From positions 144,242-208,241 of the forward strand of contig RQTK01000239.1 in the NCBI GenBank assembly GCA_003991915.1: a stretch of DNA of 64,000 nt. Reading direction: 5' to 3'. Below, piece by piece: positions 1 to 61,544 of this stretch. The DNA comes from Elysia chlorotica. Its lineage: Eukaryota; Mollusca; Gastropoda; Plakobranchidae. Position 1 is the first letter of the stretch; every line of letters begins with the position of its first letter. Position numbers and translations under genes: made by a program. The notes beneath the pieces were generated by a model. The model did no database searches. It was not told the DNA's origin and worked only from the letters and a program-made list of their open reading frames with translations.

Positions 1-47414
<47,414 letters not shown>

Positions 47415-47499
47415 CTTGGTGCTGGGTATGTTGTCGTTTTTCACACAGTTCTTGTCGATGTCAGCTATGAGGCTTCTGGTGGGATATGACAGTCCGTAT

Positions 47500-49260
47500 G
47501 GAAAAGGTGGGTTTTTGGGAGTTGTCCAGGTGGTGTTACTTACGATTTTTTTTGTAGTTGTTTTGTTCTTTACTTCTCACGATGACTCATTGCACCAGAA
47601 AAGTAATTAAGTTTCATATAAAAGAACAGAGAATCTGCTGATCCTGATGGTGTCAGTGGCAACGTGGCTCAATTTTTTTTTCAAAACCTGTAGAAAAATT
47701 ACGTCTAGTTTGGCATTTTACGCGATCAAGCTATCAGTTCGGAAAGCTTGCTTCCAAATGTCGCCAATTGTTTAATTTGCTTTGTTGTCCACAAGCACCC
47801 CGTTGTCTGGCTTAGGTTGTTCCTGTTGTTGGCACCACCATCTTGCCAGTTAAGGGGAATATATCAAGAATTAAATTATCAAGCTTAGGTCATGATGAAA
47901 ACTGGTTCACAAAGATCAACAGTGCAACTGCTTAAAGAATATTTACCGGGAGATACTTTGGATCATCTCTAGACAAAGCAGTTTTTCCTGAATCATTTGT
48001 GTTTACTTTTATCCGTGGCAATCCTGGCGATCTCATTTCCTCCAAGATATAAAAATTCCAGCCAAAGATGTTTTCTTTAAACCAAAATAGGGTACATTTA
48101 ATATTTTCCCTAGCCAGATAAAAGGGAAACAAGGTTACGACCAGTTTATGTCCACAGTGCTGAGTATTTCCAGATGGTTTAAATTAACCAATTATAGAGC
48201 GTGTGCTCTTGTGGAAAATTGGCCTGGTTTTCAAACCAGCAATCAGAAGCATGTGACAGCGTTGATGTCAGGACGACTGGTGCTATGCCGGAGGTGAAGA
48301 TTGGTGCAGAGCAGCAATTTTGATCCTGAAACAGAATGGAGAAAGAAGGATAGTTAACAATTTGTCTATGTACATGTCTACATTGGGTATACATTGATCA
48401 ATATATTATGCTTTGCACAGCATTGGCTATTAGATATTTGGATATCTCCCAGAACTTGTATGCCTTCATAGACTCGTTGACTAATTGCGTTTTACTGCAA
48501 GGGTAACCAGAACGAAAATGAATAGATATAAACAGAACGATAGATACTCGTTAAAAATAAATAGAGTATAATGAACACAAAAAGCGGGAAAGGAGCAAAG
48601 CAATAAATCAGTATTTGCACAAAGCACAAAGACATCCCCATGAATTGCAACTCAATCGTTTGCAAAATAGAATGGAAAACAATATTTAAAAAAAATGAAA
48701 AGGAATTTACACAATTCTCTTTGATTTCTTGTTTTAGCAATGTACAGTTGCTGTTTCAATATCCATTATACAAAAAATAGTAATCTATATATGAAAAAAT
48801 TAAGTGCTCATTGTGGGCTCCCCGCCTCGAATTTTGCCCATCTCTACAGACTTACTCAATCACTTGAAAATTACAAAAACATATTTTTTTTTATGAACCA
48901 CTATACATCAGATTGGGGACATGACTACCATTTTTAAAATGCAATTTTCTATTAGACCTTTATAAAAATTCAATGTACCCCTTTCACAGAGGCCAATCTT
49001 TATTTAATAGGCCAATCGCTTTTCTATTCCTTTTTGTAAAAGTAGCGCGTTTCGGAAAGAAAAAAAAAAAACAAAAAAAAAACGGTGTGCACTTTGGCAC
49101 TTGTGAACGGCAATTCTAAAAAGTTTATCACTGCAGACGTACCCAGAAACTTAATTAAAACAAAGACTCAGTAATAATCTAGAGAAGAAATTTGATCTGA
49201 ATTATTTGACCAAGAAGCATGACTCAACTGTATCATGAGCGAAATTTGATCTTGGAAGAT
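47500..49260. other. Upstream region of the cyclase, nothing recognised
   Basis: AT-rich sequence expected to hold the 5' leader or an upstream intron. I see no convincing promoter or leader exon. Confidence 0.45.
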
Positions 49261-49269
49261 CTATATCTA

Positions 49270-49725
49270 GATAAGATCTATTACGATGGCAGGATAGAAA
49301 AAGAGACGTCGTTTAAGACGATACAGAGACTTAGCAGCAACACTCAATCAAAATCAAATTTCACCAACCACACAATAACAAACATAAGTTGATCAACCAT
49401 CCATATCTAGGCCTACTGATACTGATCGAAATCTAGATCTAGATCTACGACAAAGTGAAAACAGACATAGCTCTAGATATTCACAACGTTGGCAGAGTTT
49501 TAGATCTGCTACACCACCACGAAAAGATAGAGCAACACGGATTAGATCTAGATCTACATCACCACTAACGCTTCCACCTGACAACAATCAGGCAGCTTCT
49601 ACAGTTACACTGCAAACTACCCCAAACAATGACAATGCAACCATTTTCTGTGAACATAACACCAATGCCTACATGGGTATTGGTTTAAACTTTAATCCCG
49701 CGAATTCGCGGGTCTTCAACTAGTA
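49270..49725 (+). pseudogene. Decayed Arg/Ser-rich reading frame of unknown origin
   Basis: One plus-strand frame reads MAG, stop, KKRRRLRRYRDLAATL…, two more stops, then about 108 codons open to a stop at 49723: VDQPSISRPTDTDRNLDLDL, SSRYSQRWQSFRSATPPRKD, RIRSRSTSPLTLPPDNN, ending GLNFNPANSRVF. The basic, Ser/Thr/Pro-rich, low-complexity make-up is like a retroelement ORF1/gag N-terminus, but I see no zinc knuckle or other diagnostic motif. The family is not recognised. Confidence 0.3.
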
Positions 49726-50084
49726 GTTGTAAAAAAGACGAAAAAGAGTCGTAAGCAACTTCGACGTTGTACTTACGTATCTACTGTCTAAATTTTCTGG
49801 CCCCACATACTTTTTAATTTAGTCATGCATTATACCATGTTAGCATAACTAGGTGATCTAAGGGACCGATATTTGTTACTAATAACAAAATGAAAAAAAA
49901 AATTGTTTTGTTTAATAGCTTAAAAGAAATTATTCATTTATAAACATTAACTTGAAATATTATTATATCGTGGAGTTGAGTAGAGTTTCTTGCGTAGCCT
50001 CCCATGTCAGCAAATTTTACTGATAACGACCCAACAAGTAGGGAACAAAATTGGACGCACACAGTTTTTACCTATCCCGGGTTT

Positions 50085-50400
50085 CGAACTGACAACAGTG
50101 ATATTCCGTCTCAAAACTGGGCACAACCGCCTTAGGTACATGTACCACATGTATAAAAATTACAGAATCAGACAGCCGGATCTGTGCTTGTGTGGTGCAG
50201 CAGCAGAAACTGTAGAGCATGCGCTACAAGACTGCAATAACCATGAAAACATCAGAAGAAGTGTTTGGAGCCAGGGAACGGATTTTTAAACCAGCTTTAC
50301 GGATCCTTGGAGAGTTCTGAGAAAACAGCAGCATTTTTTTTCTCTGTCAGGAATTGATGTGTAACAGAACAGCATCGGAGAACAAGAACAATAAGAACTG
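50085..50400 (+). mobile_element. LINE 3' relic (post-RT region)
   Basis: FRLKTGHNRLRYMYHMYKNY, RQPDLCLCGAAAETVEHALQ and DCNNHENIRRSVWSQ match the RTGHxRL…CxCG…T.EHxLxxC block found near the C-terminus of many molluscan non-LTR elements, beyond the reverse transcriptase. A stop follows (50287), then decayed continuation (DPWRVLRK). Upstream sequence is unrelated, so it is truncated. Confidence 0.65.
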
Positions 50401-51374
50401 AGGACTTCCAGATTGGAATACCAAAATTCCACCATTTGCACCAGTTGACTCTAGCTCTGATGCCGTGAACAATATAATTATTCCCAAGGCCGCGACAGGA
50501 TTATCTCAGTAGTGCTCCATATGCATATCTCCCTTAGCTTCTGGGGCCAACAATGTACTCACGCAGCCTGCATATTATTCTTGATTTATTACCCGCCCAT
50601 TAAAATATTTGCTTAAACATTGTGTTTTTAAAGCCAAACCATAAAAATAAATTTGGCTGTTGAAGACCGTCAATTTCTTTACCTGCCAGATAGTAAACTT
50701 TTTTTTATGGAAGAAAAAGAGGAAAATGTAATGATCTTTCAACGCGTCACTTGCGAAGGGATACATGCGTTGAGTCGTAATTTAAACTTCAAGCATAATC
50801 TGCTCTGAAACTGACTGTTTTTGAGCTTTAAATTTCTCTATTTCTTTTGCATGTTATTTCTATCTCACTTAGGTTTGTGTCTTTCTGTATCCTTTTTCAC
50901 ACCTAAGCAAACGTTGTGCTTTGGTAGCTTTCACAACCGGACACGCCTATTCACATGTGTTCAATCAACTTTATTGGAAAAGGTAGGGGGGCGCTGTATA
51001 CTCTCTAACCCCTCAGCTGCTTAGGAAATTCTTTTACCTTTTTACGCCGACATAAACCAAGATTTGATTATAAAATGTTACGACAGCGACACATGGAGGA
51101 ATTATATATAGTCGGCAACGTCATAATCATTGTAACTTAATTATGTTTAGTGATGAGTCATCCTGTAACAATTTCACACAAGTCGACATAGATAACCGAG
51201 ATTACATAACGCATAAACATGTAGCTTTTAATGGTATAATGTAGACTTTTTTATTTCCAAAATATTATTAAAAATATACACATATTCACACATGAGGTCT
51301 AAGTGAAATATATGTAACCATTCGCACCCCTCACTAATGCAATATTCACGGTAGCTCCCCTTGTTTCGCTAAAA

Positions 51375-51379
51375 CTCTT

Positions 51380-51440
<61 letters not shown>
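51375..51440. repeat. (CT)n microsatellite
   Basis: CT run in AT-rich sequence. The open frames at 51459-51833 and 52128-52562 show no family features. Confidence 0.93.
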
Positions 51441-52944
51441 GCCTTTCCATTCCTTTCTTTGTGGAACTCTCCTTTTCACTCTCTTTTCGCAGCAATATTG
51501 TATACACTGCACTCTTCTGACAATAACGTTCACCTACAGGAAATAAGCAATGTAAACTCCAGACAGTTCACTCTATGTATGTCAATAATTCTACCAATTA
51601 TTCCCATCGCCACTAAAGGATATTACACCTCTCTACAAATAATAATATTTACATCGATAACACTACCATCCATCTATGTGTGGTTTGTTTTTAATTCTGC
51701 AACATTAAATAAAATCATAACAAATGCAATGAAAATCTTTTCTCTGGTCGCAGAAAGAAAGGCGCTCTCTTATTTGAACATAATTATCCTTTGTCTGAAT
51801 AGGATATATGCGGTGACGAGACCCCGAGCATGAATACCTGCGACTTGGCAGATCACATTATACTAAAAAATGACCCAACTAGTAAACAAATATTCCTGCG
51901 CAATTCTATTCTTTCAAGGTTATGCGCTGTAAGAGGATGCTCCATTACGTAACGATAGCTAATAATTTGATTAAACAAAACTAATTATGTAAGTTGTAAT
52001 GTTCTCCGGGGACCGGAATGTCTTTCTGACATAATGAAGGTTGTTCTCAGACTTTGGAAATGTATGGGATCAAAATCAAATTTACTTTTAATTATATCAT
52101 CAAAGGAATCGTATTTAATATTTTTCGTTAATTGAAATAACAGGATGAGAATGCTTCCGAGGTAGGACAAGTTAGATTATAATTTACAAGGCGATCTTGA
52201 GTAGGGAAAAGTGAACCTCTATCCAATGTTCTAAAGGAATATGCTATACGCCGGATGATTAAAAACCAGTTGAGAGAAAGGAATTTATAACAAAAACATA
52301 ACATTTCTTGAAACACTAAAGAACAATCGTCATTTAGGTAGATACAATGATAAACGTCAGAGAAAGAGATTAAAAGGACATTATAAAACACATAGCTTTG
52401 GTCTCTTGGAATGAAAGTTTTATATAATAGGATATGTTTATCTTTTTTTTTTTTAATCAATACAGGTTGTGTTGAAAGCGTACACACTTGGAGATCGTCG
52501 GGTATCATGGTCACACTCATTGTTAAATATTCTACTAAGATGATGTTTACGGTTTCTGTCATTCTCCATCTTTACCATCAACTAAGTTTATTTGTTTGAA
52601 TAATTATTTTTAATGTCATCAAAGTTTTGGATTTTTTGTGTGTAAATGTTAAATGTAGACGCCCATGAAAATCCGTGTCTTTGTAAGCACTCTGCATTTC
52701 ATAGATCATAGGAAAAGTTACGAGAATTTCACGATAAAGAAATTTTGCGAAGTAAATCAAAAGAAATCTTTGTTTCTTTCTTCTTTTACACCAAACCATT
52801 AATAATTGAACACACGCGTACAAACAATTTGCATGACTCGATGGATGAGAGGGAGAGATGACTTGAAATTCATAATATAAAACTTCTTGCAAAAAAAAAG
52901 TGACGCTGTTTAATTCATTTTGCGTTACTTTGGTTTCCCAAACA

Positions 52945-53030
52945 ATCCTATACTGTTACCGGGGCAAATCCGAGACCCGAACTCATGCCCTTCGGTTCGC
53001 CAATCACCAGCCAATTATCTGACTCGGAGC
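52945..53030 (-). mobile_element. Possible tRNA-like SINE fragment
   Basis: Minus strand has ATGAGTTCGGGTCTCGG (box B-like) preceded by CTGGTGATTGGCGAACCG. Weak. Confidence 0.25.
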
Positions 53031-53051
53031 CGTTCATTTCTATGCTAAGAA

Positions 53052-53405
53052 GAAGAGAAAACAAACAGACACGCCCTACTCAGCCAGCGATAGTAAACGC
53101 TGGATATCCAAACCTATAGTCAGTGATTTTTCTTTATTCTCAAAGGGAGGTGATATCAAGCATGAAGATCTTTCGACCACAATGAAGAGAAGTAATTAAA
53201 ATGATCTGGCATGTCACAATGTCCACAGGTGTTGCATAAACAGACAAGACACGCCCACCAAGCTAGTCTCATTAAAAGCTAGGTAGCCAAACCCTTAGCC
53301 AGTGAGCTCGCTATGGGTTTAATGAACGTAATATCAAGAAAGCAGAGCATTTTACTACAATGAAGAGACGTAATTTAAAATGTTATGGTATGTAGCAAGA
53401 CCCAT
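53052..53405. repeat. Diverged tandem duplication, ~178-bp unit
   Basis: AACAGACACGCCC…AGTCAGTGA…ATATCAAG…ACAATGAAGAGAAGTAAT (53052-53228) recurs as AACAGACAAGACACGCCC…AGCCAGTGAG…ATATCAAG…ACAATGAAGAGACGTAAT (53230-53405). Confidence 0.75.
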
Positions 53406-53737
53406 CGGACTTAAAAAAATAAACGTACAAGGAAACGTGCAGGAAAGAGAAGAAAGCATAGAGGGAGGTGGAAGAATAGCATCACAGAGTGGACTGGGAA
53501 GACGGTGACGATGAGCGAAAATTTTGCTCATCTTTTTCACCGTATTCCCTCACTCACTCGCATCGTTTCTGGTGCCAAGTTCTAGCTCCGCCTGTTTCAA
53601 CCTCTTTAGTTGTTGGAGTGCACAATAATAAGACTAGAAAAGCACAGAGAGAAATGGCAAGAGCTCGTTGTTAAATGCAGTAGTAATCACACGGCTGCAC
53701 CAACCACGGGCTAGAAGAAATCAAGCTGACCCTCTCT

Positions 53738-53970
<233 letters not shown>

Positions 53971-54139
53971 CTCTCTGAGATAATAGAAACCATCCTGGGT
54001 GTTGACGCCATGTCCCCGCACCCCCAGAGAGTCTGTTCCCTCTAGACTGCCAGCTAATTAAGTCAGACCAGGTCGGACTGGTCCCTCGGGATCTGCCCTG
54101 TTAATCACAGAGCAGGACGCTGGGGACAGTGCAGGGAGG

Positions 54140-54345
54140 GGCCAGCTGGCGCAGGGTGATAGAGCATTAGGCTACTCTTCTTGAGGTGCCTTGTTCGAGC
54201 CCAAGATTGGGCAAATTTAATTTATTCGTCGAATTGCTTGACCTAATGATTTTGTCGGTGCCAGTATGATATGACAAAATGAGACGGGAGTTTTAGTATC
54301 CCCACAATGTCTCTATGTGGCAACACGTAAAAAAGTAGCTCATTA
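54140..54345 (+). mobile_element. tRNA-derived SINE, same family as 4192-4410
   Basis: Head GGCGCAGGGTGATAGAGC and box B TTGTTCGAGCCC, then a body (GTGCCAGTATGATATGAC…ACAATGTCTCTATGTGGCAA…CACGTAAA) colinear with the copy at 4.2 kb. Confidence 0.6.
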
Positions 54346-54837
54346 GGTATGGGAGCCGCTGTTGTTAAGAATCCTCTTTGGAAACATTGAGACCTTAAAC
54401 TTGGGAATATCTTCTCTGATCTCTTTCAAAGAGCTTGAGAGAAGTTTTATGATACCTAGTTTTACAAAGGCTTTAGTTTCAAGCTAAGATCACAAGAAGT
54501 ATTTAGTTTGAATATCTTCACACTCATGTGGCCCGTGGCATTCCAAATTGAAACTTTCGTTTTTCTACAGACGTAACAACTTCGTGTCTTTGTTTAAACG
54601 TGGTTCAATTTTTTATCTAACATAAATGGTTAAAAGAACTTAATCTGGAGGACAAAATTCTTTCAAATTGGCAAATTCAAGGTAACAGATTAAAACGCTT
54701 AATATAAAAAGGAATCACAATCATAAAACAATGTATGTTCACAAAAAGATCTGTGTAGTTTCCTGTTTTGTTCAATGTAGCATACTCCATTATCCTTCCT
54801 TGAATGAGCTCAATCGCCGGGGTTAAAGGATGTGGAA

Positions 54838-55092
54838 CCCAGAAAGAGATAGAGATAGAAAGAGAGAGCGAAAGAGAGATGAAGAGATACAGAAAGAGAG
54901 AAAGAGAGAGCGAAAGTGAGAGAGAGAAAGAGAGAGAGATAGAAAGAGGGACGACACAGAGAGAGAAACGATAAAGAGGAACATATTTAGAAAGAGAGAG
55001 AGAGAAAGTGGGACAAAAAGAGAAAGACAGAGAGAAGAGAGAGACAGACATAGGCCAAAAAGAATAGTAGAGAGACACAGCCAGAAAGAGAT
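54838..55092. repeat. (GA)n low-complexity tract
   Basis: Imperfect GA/GAAA repeat. The long Ser/Leu-rich minus-strand frames are artefacts. Confidence 0.95.
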
Positions 55093-55129
55093 AGAGAAAA
55101 ATAGACAGTGGGACTCGTTTTCTCTGCCA

Positions 55130-55450
55130 GAGTACACTTTGACAAATCGAGCCAACGCAATGACCACCAGGGAAAGCCGGACATCAACAGCAGCTAATGA
55201 ATGTTCGGTCTTGCGCAATGTCCGCTCGTCAGTGCTATCTCTGGCCCTGTTGTCCGGCCCTCATTCAGTGATTGCGGCGCAAAGGTCAAGCTGAATTTCG
55301 TGATAAAAAGAATGATAAAAGAGTGTGCGACCTTGACAGTTTGCGTCAAGACTTGTCTCCCATGATTAGTGGGACGCAGCAGGAGAGGCTGTCGCGAACA
55401 ATGGCGCCATTTAGTGGGGCTGTGGCTGGCGTCCCTGGCGTTTATTTGAA
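55130..55450. promoter_or_regulatory. CpG-containing GC-richer patch, possible promoter or leader
   Basis: Bases 55130-55450 are visibly richer in G+C and CpG than their surroundings, do not match a repeat seen here, and lie about 8 kb upstream of the cyclase start codon. No TATA box or recognisable coding sequence. Speculative. Confidence 0.2.
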
Positions 55451-55529
55451 TATACACAGTATACTCCTTGCGATAGCGGAGACAAATACAGAAACCGAAG
55501 ACGATTGGTAAGGGAGTTTGCATCAGCAT

Positions 55530-58100
55530 CCAATCACAGCTCTGTCCTTCTCTTACTGAGCCAATGAGCGATCAAAAATCCATGGTTAAAAGGTGTGATC
55601 ATGTTATCTGTGATGGTCGAGTGGACCGCACAACCTGTACTGTTTGTTCTAGGACTGGGGGTTTTCCCGCTGGACAAACTGCCGCACGATCCTCGTCTAT
55701 CTAACTACGTAAGTCTACCGGTAGCATCGAAGGGCAGTATTTTCATGAAAATTAATTACTTTTCTTATTCAGTCCCATCCCACAGACAAGAAGTTTTAAT
55801 AATGGAAATGTTCGTAAAACTGAATTATATTATAAAGTGTAGCATTAATTTAAGAAATAATTCTGCTTTCTTTGGCTTCAGCGTCATGGTTAATTCATTT
55901 GACCTCTTGATCTCTGTGTAAAGTGTATAGCATACTAATACAAATCTGGCCCTGTATAAAAATAAGGAAATACAAGATAAAATACACAATGGAAAAAGCG
56001 TATGCAAAATCTACAAAAATCCTAGTTATTGTTTCAATTTTTTAAAATAAATGTTTTCTGTATATTTGCGACATACAAAAAGCAAGGAAACAAGCTTTAA
56101 GGTAAAGAGTATAATTTCGTATATCAGTGCCAATTTTCATTATTTTAGCGACTCTTTTTCTGGTATTAAACAGTAGATCAAATAAATATTTCTGGCACCA
56201 GATGTACAAACTCGCACATTTTTAAATTTTCTTTGCTGGAATTTTGTTTTGTCCTCAGGAAACTGTGGAGGCTAACAATTATATTCATAAGAGATTGAGA
56301 ATTAAAATTTTACTTTTTTTTCTCCTTTTTCTCTTTAATTTATGTATAATTTGAACCATATCGACATCTTACAGCTCTCTGTATGACAGTTTGTACACGC
56401 TTTTGTAGTATCTTATCGGAAGTTTGTAGGGCAGCTAAATAAAGCATAAGATGAAGGTAACACCTTTGAAGAGTTTCAGACTATCTTGAAGCGCTGAAAG
56501 TTTACAATGATATACGTTTCCCATAGAATAATTTGATTACCCGTTCGTTACACCTTAAAAATAAGGAACATTATGAGAAAATTTGAACCAACGGACCAAA
56601 AACAAAAATCGACAAGATTATTTTAACATATACAACGATTCTGCCTTATCGAGTTGTTTTTTCTAGTCTCTTAAATGTCGCTTAATAGTTTTCATTGCGT
56701 GGATATTCGCACTTACTTCAAAGCGTTTTTTGTTATTTTGGTTTGGGCTTTTTTTGCCTGGATATAAAATGTTATAAAGAACCACCTTAGAGTTATTCCT
56801 GCGGACAATTAAACAACAATATTTGGGTGTAAGTCCAGAGTTAACCCCCTCTTTAAATGAAGACACAAATCGGAAAGTATTAAACAAGTTGAGAAGGCTG
56901 AGATTTGCTTTTTAAACGACAAAAATAGATAAATAAGTTAGTGAGAAGGGTATTAAGTTTGTTCGAGCACATTTTGTTTTAAAAAAGTAAAAAGGTCCTT
57001 CAAAATAGATTGTAAAACTTTATCAATGTGACGCTTTTGTTTACAGCAACAAAACGGATAGATTAGCTTTTAGGCATCTACATAATGTACATCATCCTGG
57101 CTTAATGAATCTTGTCATGCCAACACACATTTGAAAATCCAGTGTATTTTGAATGAGACAAAATTACATACCTGTGGTTAGCTAAGAGCTCTTGCATTTA
57201 AAGCTGTGGTGTAGGTTGCTTAGTTGATTGTTTTCTCCAACCGTCGCTATGGTTAACGCTAATAATAATTTTATTTCTGTGGTAATCCCAATGCCAGCCT
57301 CGCCCCTGTTGCAGTTCTATTGTCTCTATAGCGTAATATCACTTCTGTATGCACGGTTCCAATACAATGCGGTTAACTAGGTTAAATCGTCGCACTGACG
57401 GAAAATCCATTGTCCTGTGACAAAAACTCGAGGCATAACAGACCAGGGCGCACCATCAATGAACAAGCACAAACTAATTAGCCTACTGAACACTGTTATC
57501 CGTCAGGAAACTGTGATATGAAAGATTCAAACTTTCTAGCAACAATAAATAATTTGCATGGCAAAACCTGTTCTGTTTCCAGGCAGGACAGCAGAATATT
57601 GGCTGCAGTTTAAGTGGTTGTTTCACCTTAGTGAGATCTGTTTTACGACTGCCGAGTGTTAAGGCGTGCGCAGTGTGGATACAGTCTTATAGCTCCGGTT
57701 GACGAGTCCAGAAAGATTAAAACAAAAAACGACAAGTCTCAAATTAGTGGGTATGGCGATGATTCGCATACCCCTCCTCACCTCCCCGCCTCGCCGCTAG
57801 TTCATCGAGTACAAAATAAACCCATTCCCATGCCCACATATAATCATGCACACCCTGGCATGCACACACTGATTAGAGATGATCGCTCTGTTATGGCAAT
57901 TTAGGATCCCCCGAGACCATCAATGATTTACACCCAGGCTCCTGTCATCGCTTGCGCTGAATGATCGCCTCTGAATGTTTGATGAAATGGCACAATTATT
58001 TTCCAGTTAAAAGTCACGGGCGCTTTCATTAGAGAACACCAAACTCTTGACTTGTTGTTTTTTTTCATTTACCTCTATATCTTTTTCCTTTAATTCTTCT
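55530..58100. other. Intergenic or upstream sequence, no gene recognised
   Basis: AT-rich. An 82-codon proline-rich frame at 57656-57904 begins with GTG and matches no family I know. Confidence 0.5.
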
Positions 58101-58164
58101 CCTCCTCCTCTTTTTACTTCATCTTATTTTTAAAGGTGTACCAATTAACAACCATTTGAAGTGT

Positions 58165-58368
58165 TCCTCCTCCACCTCCACTTCCTCCTCCTCCTTCTCC
58201 TCCTCTTTTTCTTCTTCTTCTTTCTTCTTCTTTTCTTCTTCTTCTTCTTCTTCTTCTTCTTCTTCTTCTTCTTCTTCTTCTTCTTCTTCTTCTTCTTCTT
58301 CTTCTTCTTCTTCTTCTTCTTCTTCTTCTTCTTCTTCTTCTTCTTCTTCTTTTTCTTCTTCTTCTTTA
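58165..58368. repeat. (TTC)n microsatellite
   Basis: Long TTC repeat with a CTC-rich left end. Poly-Ser and poly-Phe frames are artefacts. Confidence 0.97.
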
Positions 58369-58602
58369 TTTATGTTTAATATTTTTTTGGGTGGATCGAT
58401 TCGAAAAAGGCGATTAAGAGGAGACCTTTACCCGATGTGTAAAATATATAACTCCTTGCTTTTGTAATAAGATATCTATGGGGATGCATACGTGAGCCAT
58501 GTATGGAAATTCGTCGCCGAAAACATAGTAAGTAGCACTGAGACGTGAGATGATGACAACATAGACCAGGGACCAAACTACCGACAGGTCACTTTTTGTT
58601 GT

Positions 58603-58995
58603 TCGAAACCATATTTGTCACATAAACCATATTTCAAACCATATTTGTCAAGCAAACCATATTTGTCACATAAACCATATTTGTCACATAAACCATATTT
58701 GTCACATAAACCATATTTGTCACACAAACCATATTTGTCACATAAACCATATTTGTCACACAAACCATAATTTATTTGTCACATAAACCATATTTGTCAC
58801 GCAAACCATATTTGTCACATAAACCATATTTGTCACACAAACCATAATTTATTTGTCACATAAACCATATTTGTCACATAAACCCTATTTGTCACGCAAA
58901 CCCTATTTGTCACACAAACCATATTTTTCACATAAACCATATTTGCACACAAACATTATTTTAACATAAACCATATTTGTCACATAAACCATTAT
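58603..58995. repeat. 18-bp tandem repeat, about 21 copies
   Basis: Unit CATAAACCATATTTGTCA with CACAAA/CATAAA/CGCAAA variants and two longer units containing AATTT. Because 18 is a multiple of three, the minus strand reads CDKYGL repeatedly, which is not evidence of a protein. Confidence 0.96.
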
Positions 58996-58999
58996 TCCA

Positions 59000-61540
59000 A
59001 AGGTTTTCACATGTTAGAAATGTGATCAATTGTTATGCATTCTGCCATGATATCTGTACAATCTGAACTGGCCCTTTTACAAACTAGTTTACTTGAGTCA
59101 ATAATACAATTTCTGGCACAGGAATCAATATGGAATAATTTTTTTGCGTTATGGCTTCTGCTTTTGTTTTAAGGCGTTGTGGATGAAGTGATTTAGGGCG
59201 CGACTGTAAAGGGCCTCTTCAAAAATTAAACCGACAAGAAGGTCACTATCATAAAATGCTATGAATCCTCTTGAAAATGCTTTTTATAGATCTGTCGTTA
59301 AACTGTTTGGCGAGATCTAATTATTTCCATCACTGGGCTGAATCGCATTCTCATTTATTTTGCCATTAAATTTAAAGCCACACGGTTAAGGATTCCTAGA
59401 CCGTCACAATATTTTAAATTGTGGTCGAGAAATAATGGTCACACTATAATAAAATAATATTATTGTATTGTTGTTGTTGTTTTGTCTTAAAGATCGTGGG
59501 AGGGTTTTTACGGTACTTGGATTATTAAACTCCTTGCGATGTTGTAAGAGTACAATAAATCATGCACGTAGAGCGTGGTAGCATGGTTTAACCGTGACTC
59601 CGTTCTCACACTCTGTCTGTGTGATCAACGCATGACGGATATTTGTGTTGTTTTTTTCAACCGTTAAACAGCATGCCTCCTTTGCAAAGCATTCTTAACA
59701 ATGTAAGAAACGACCTGGAGGAACCTCATGTCACTTAACGGTATGATTTTTTTTAACAGAGGGGGAAAAGAGCAACTGAAAAGGAAAACAGTTCATTGCG
59801 AAAGTTTCGGAGAACCAGACTGAACTAGCCAGCATTCGTCATCGCTAAACGACTGAGGTCCTTAATTAGATAACATACGTAAGAATGAAATAAAAAGTGG
59901 AACGATCGGCTGATCGACATGGAATCCGCCACGACTGTAAGGAACAGAGTTTCTTAGAATTAGTAAGCATAGGTGATTAGAAGTTCAAGCGTTTGGCCCG
60001 CCCAATACACAAACAGACATAACCAATGGCATAGTAGGCGAACATCCTGGGTACGAAGAACAACGGTACTACAGACTTAGACTCCTTACTTAGTCTTGCC
60101 TATTGTACTTGCAAACTAAAGTTTTCAGCATCGCAAAAATAAATGCATGATACGTTTCTCTGAGAAACAATGTAGTTCTATTATTTGTTTTGTTTTTGTT
60201 GCTGTTGTTGTTGTTTTAGTAACTACAGCAGCAGCACTAGCCGCACAACTAATTGTTCAAATAATTATTAGCAATGAATAGCGACTGTTTTTACTTTTGT
60301 TCTCCCAAACAGTGTTTCCGTACAAAAGCATTTCTACGAAGTGAGATTTAAACATAATATACGTGCTCCGAAATCCTAAGCTATCAAAGAAATCTTTGAA
60401 CAAACTAAAACAAACTGAATGTAATCCGATACGGCAATATCATTAAAAAGCATGAGCCGGAAACTTGGATCATTATCTCGGTAGCTTGCGGTGGCCACGA
60501 TAAAGTCCAGTGCTAAACGCGCTCCAATCAAAATCGAGCCATACAAATAAATAGATGTTCTCAGTTTTACGACCAATCCTCACGCCTCAGCAGGACGCCT
60601 CAAGTGAGTAGACCTGGGAAGGAAAATGTCACTTTGACACTATTTCAGTAGGGCGGTCGACAAATTAATATGACGGGGAAACCGACAATTCCCAGCAGTC
60701 TATTTTCTATTCTCAGGAGAAAAAAACGTTTGCTTTTCGAAATGAATGAGAGAAAACTATATATGATATAACTTTCATGACGTAACTGGTCAACTCAAGT
60801 GTACATCATGAGAGAGATAAACAAACCTATATACAATAATTGAGTAATGTAAAATGAAGCTACACAATCATATAGTACCGTAGCAGGTACTAATGTCTTC
60901 TATGCTATGTATGATTTCTATTATTTTGGGCCTACATGTTGAAACTTTTTTTTAGTAATTGCTAATTAATAACATGCTCACAAAATTGGCAAACATAGAT
61001 CTACATCAAAGAGAACAATTCATCAGACTACATATAGACATAGCTGCAATGTCAACAATCAGACAGATCTAAATTCTTCATCGACTTTAACATGTAAGCA
61101 GTATTAGGTGTATTAAATTCCGTAAAGATTCACATAACTTTTTGCTCAAGATCAAAAGTATAAACAGAAACTCGTACATGTCATTAGTCTGACGAAGTCA
61201 AAAAAGGCGAAACATTTATGTACTTTTATAACCTTTTGTTGTGCTATTTTAATCTTATGCTTTAGTTGCCTAGCTGTGCCTATTTCTTTTTCTTCGTATT
61301 TTTCACTACCTTTTTTTTACTTGCACACATGTATCCACTAGGTTCCTTTGCAATTGAATAGGTGTAGTCTAAAGTGTTGTACTCTTATTTCCACTTCGGA
61401 TACCTTTCTACACATCATGGAAAGGAAATACAATATTAAATAGGTGTCTATTTTGTAGCAGATAGATAATATTGATTTTGTACGTTTTCAAACCTTACTG
61501 CCAATAGCAAATTCAGTAATGATTTATGATAATATTCGGA
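59000..61540. other. No gene recognised
   Basis: AT-rich. A decayed MITE-family palindrome lies near 60052-60115. No coding homology. Confidence 0.5.
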
Positions 61541-61544
61541 AACT

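Noticed and set aside
51459-52562. Frames of 124 and 144 codons at 51459 and 52128
   Set aside because: AT-rich, no recognisable domain, no splice or codon-use support; consistent with chance.
58578-58763. CDKYGL-repeat protein
   Set aside because: By-product of an 18-bp tandem repeat; no signal, no conserved flanks, and the frame breaks where unit length changes.
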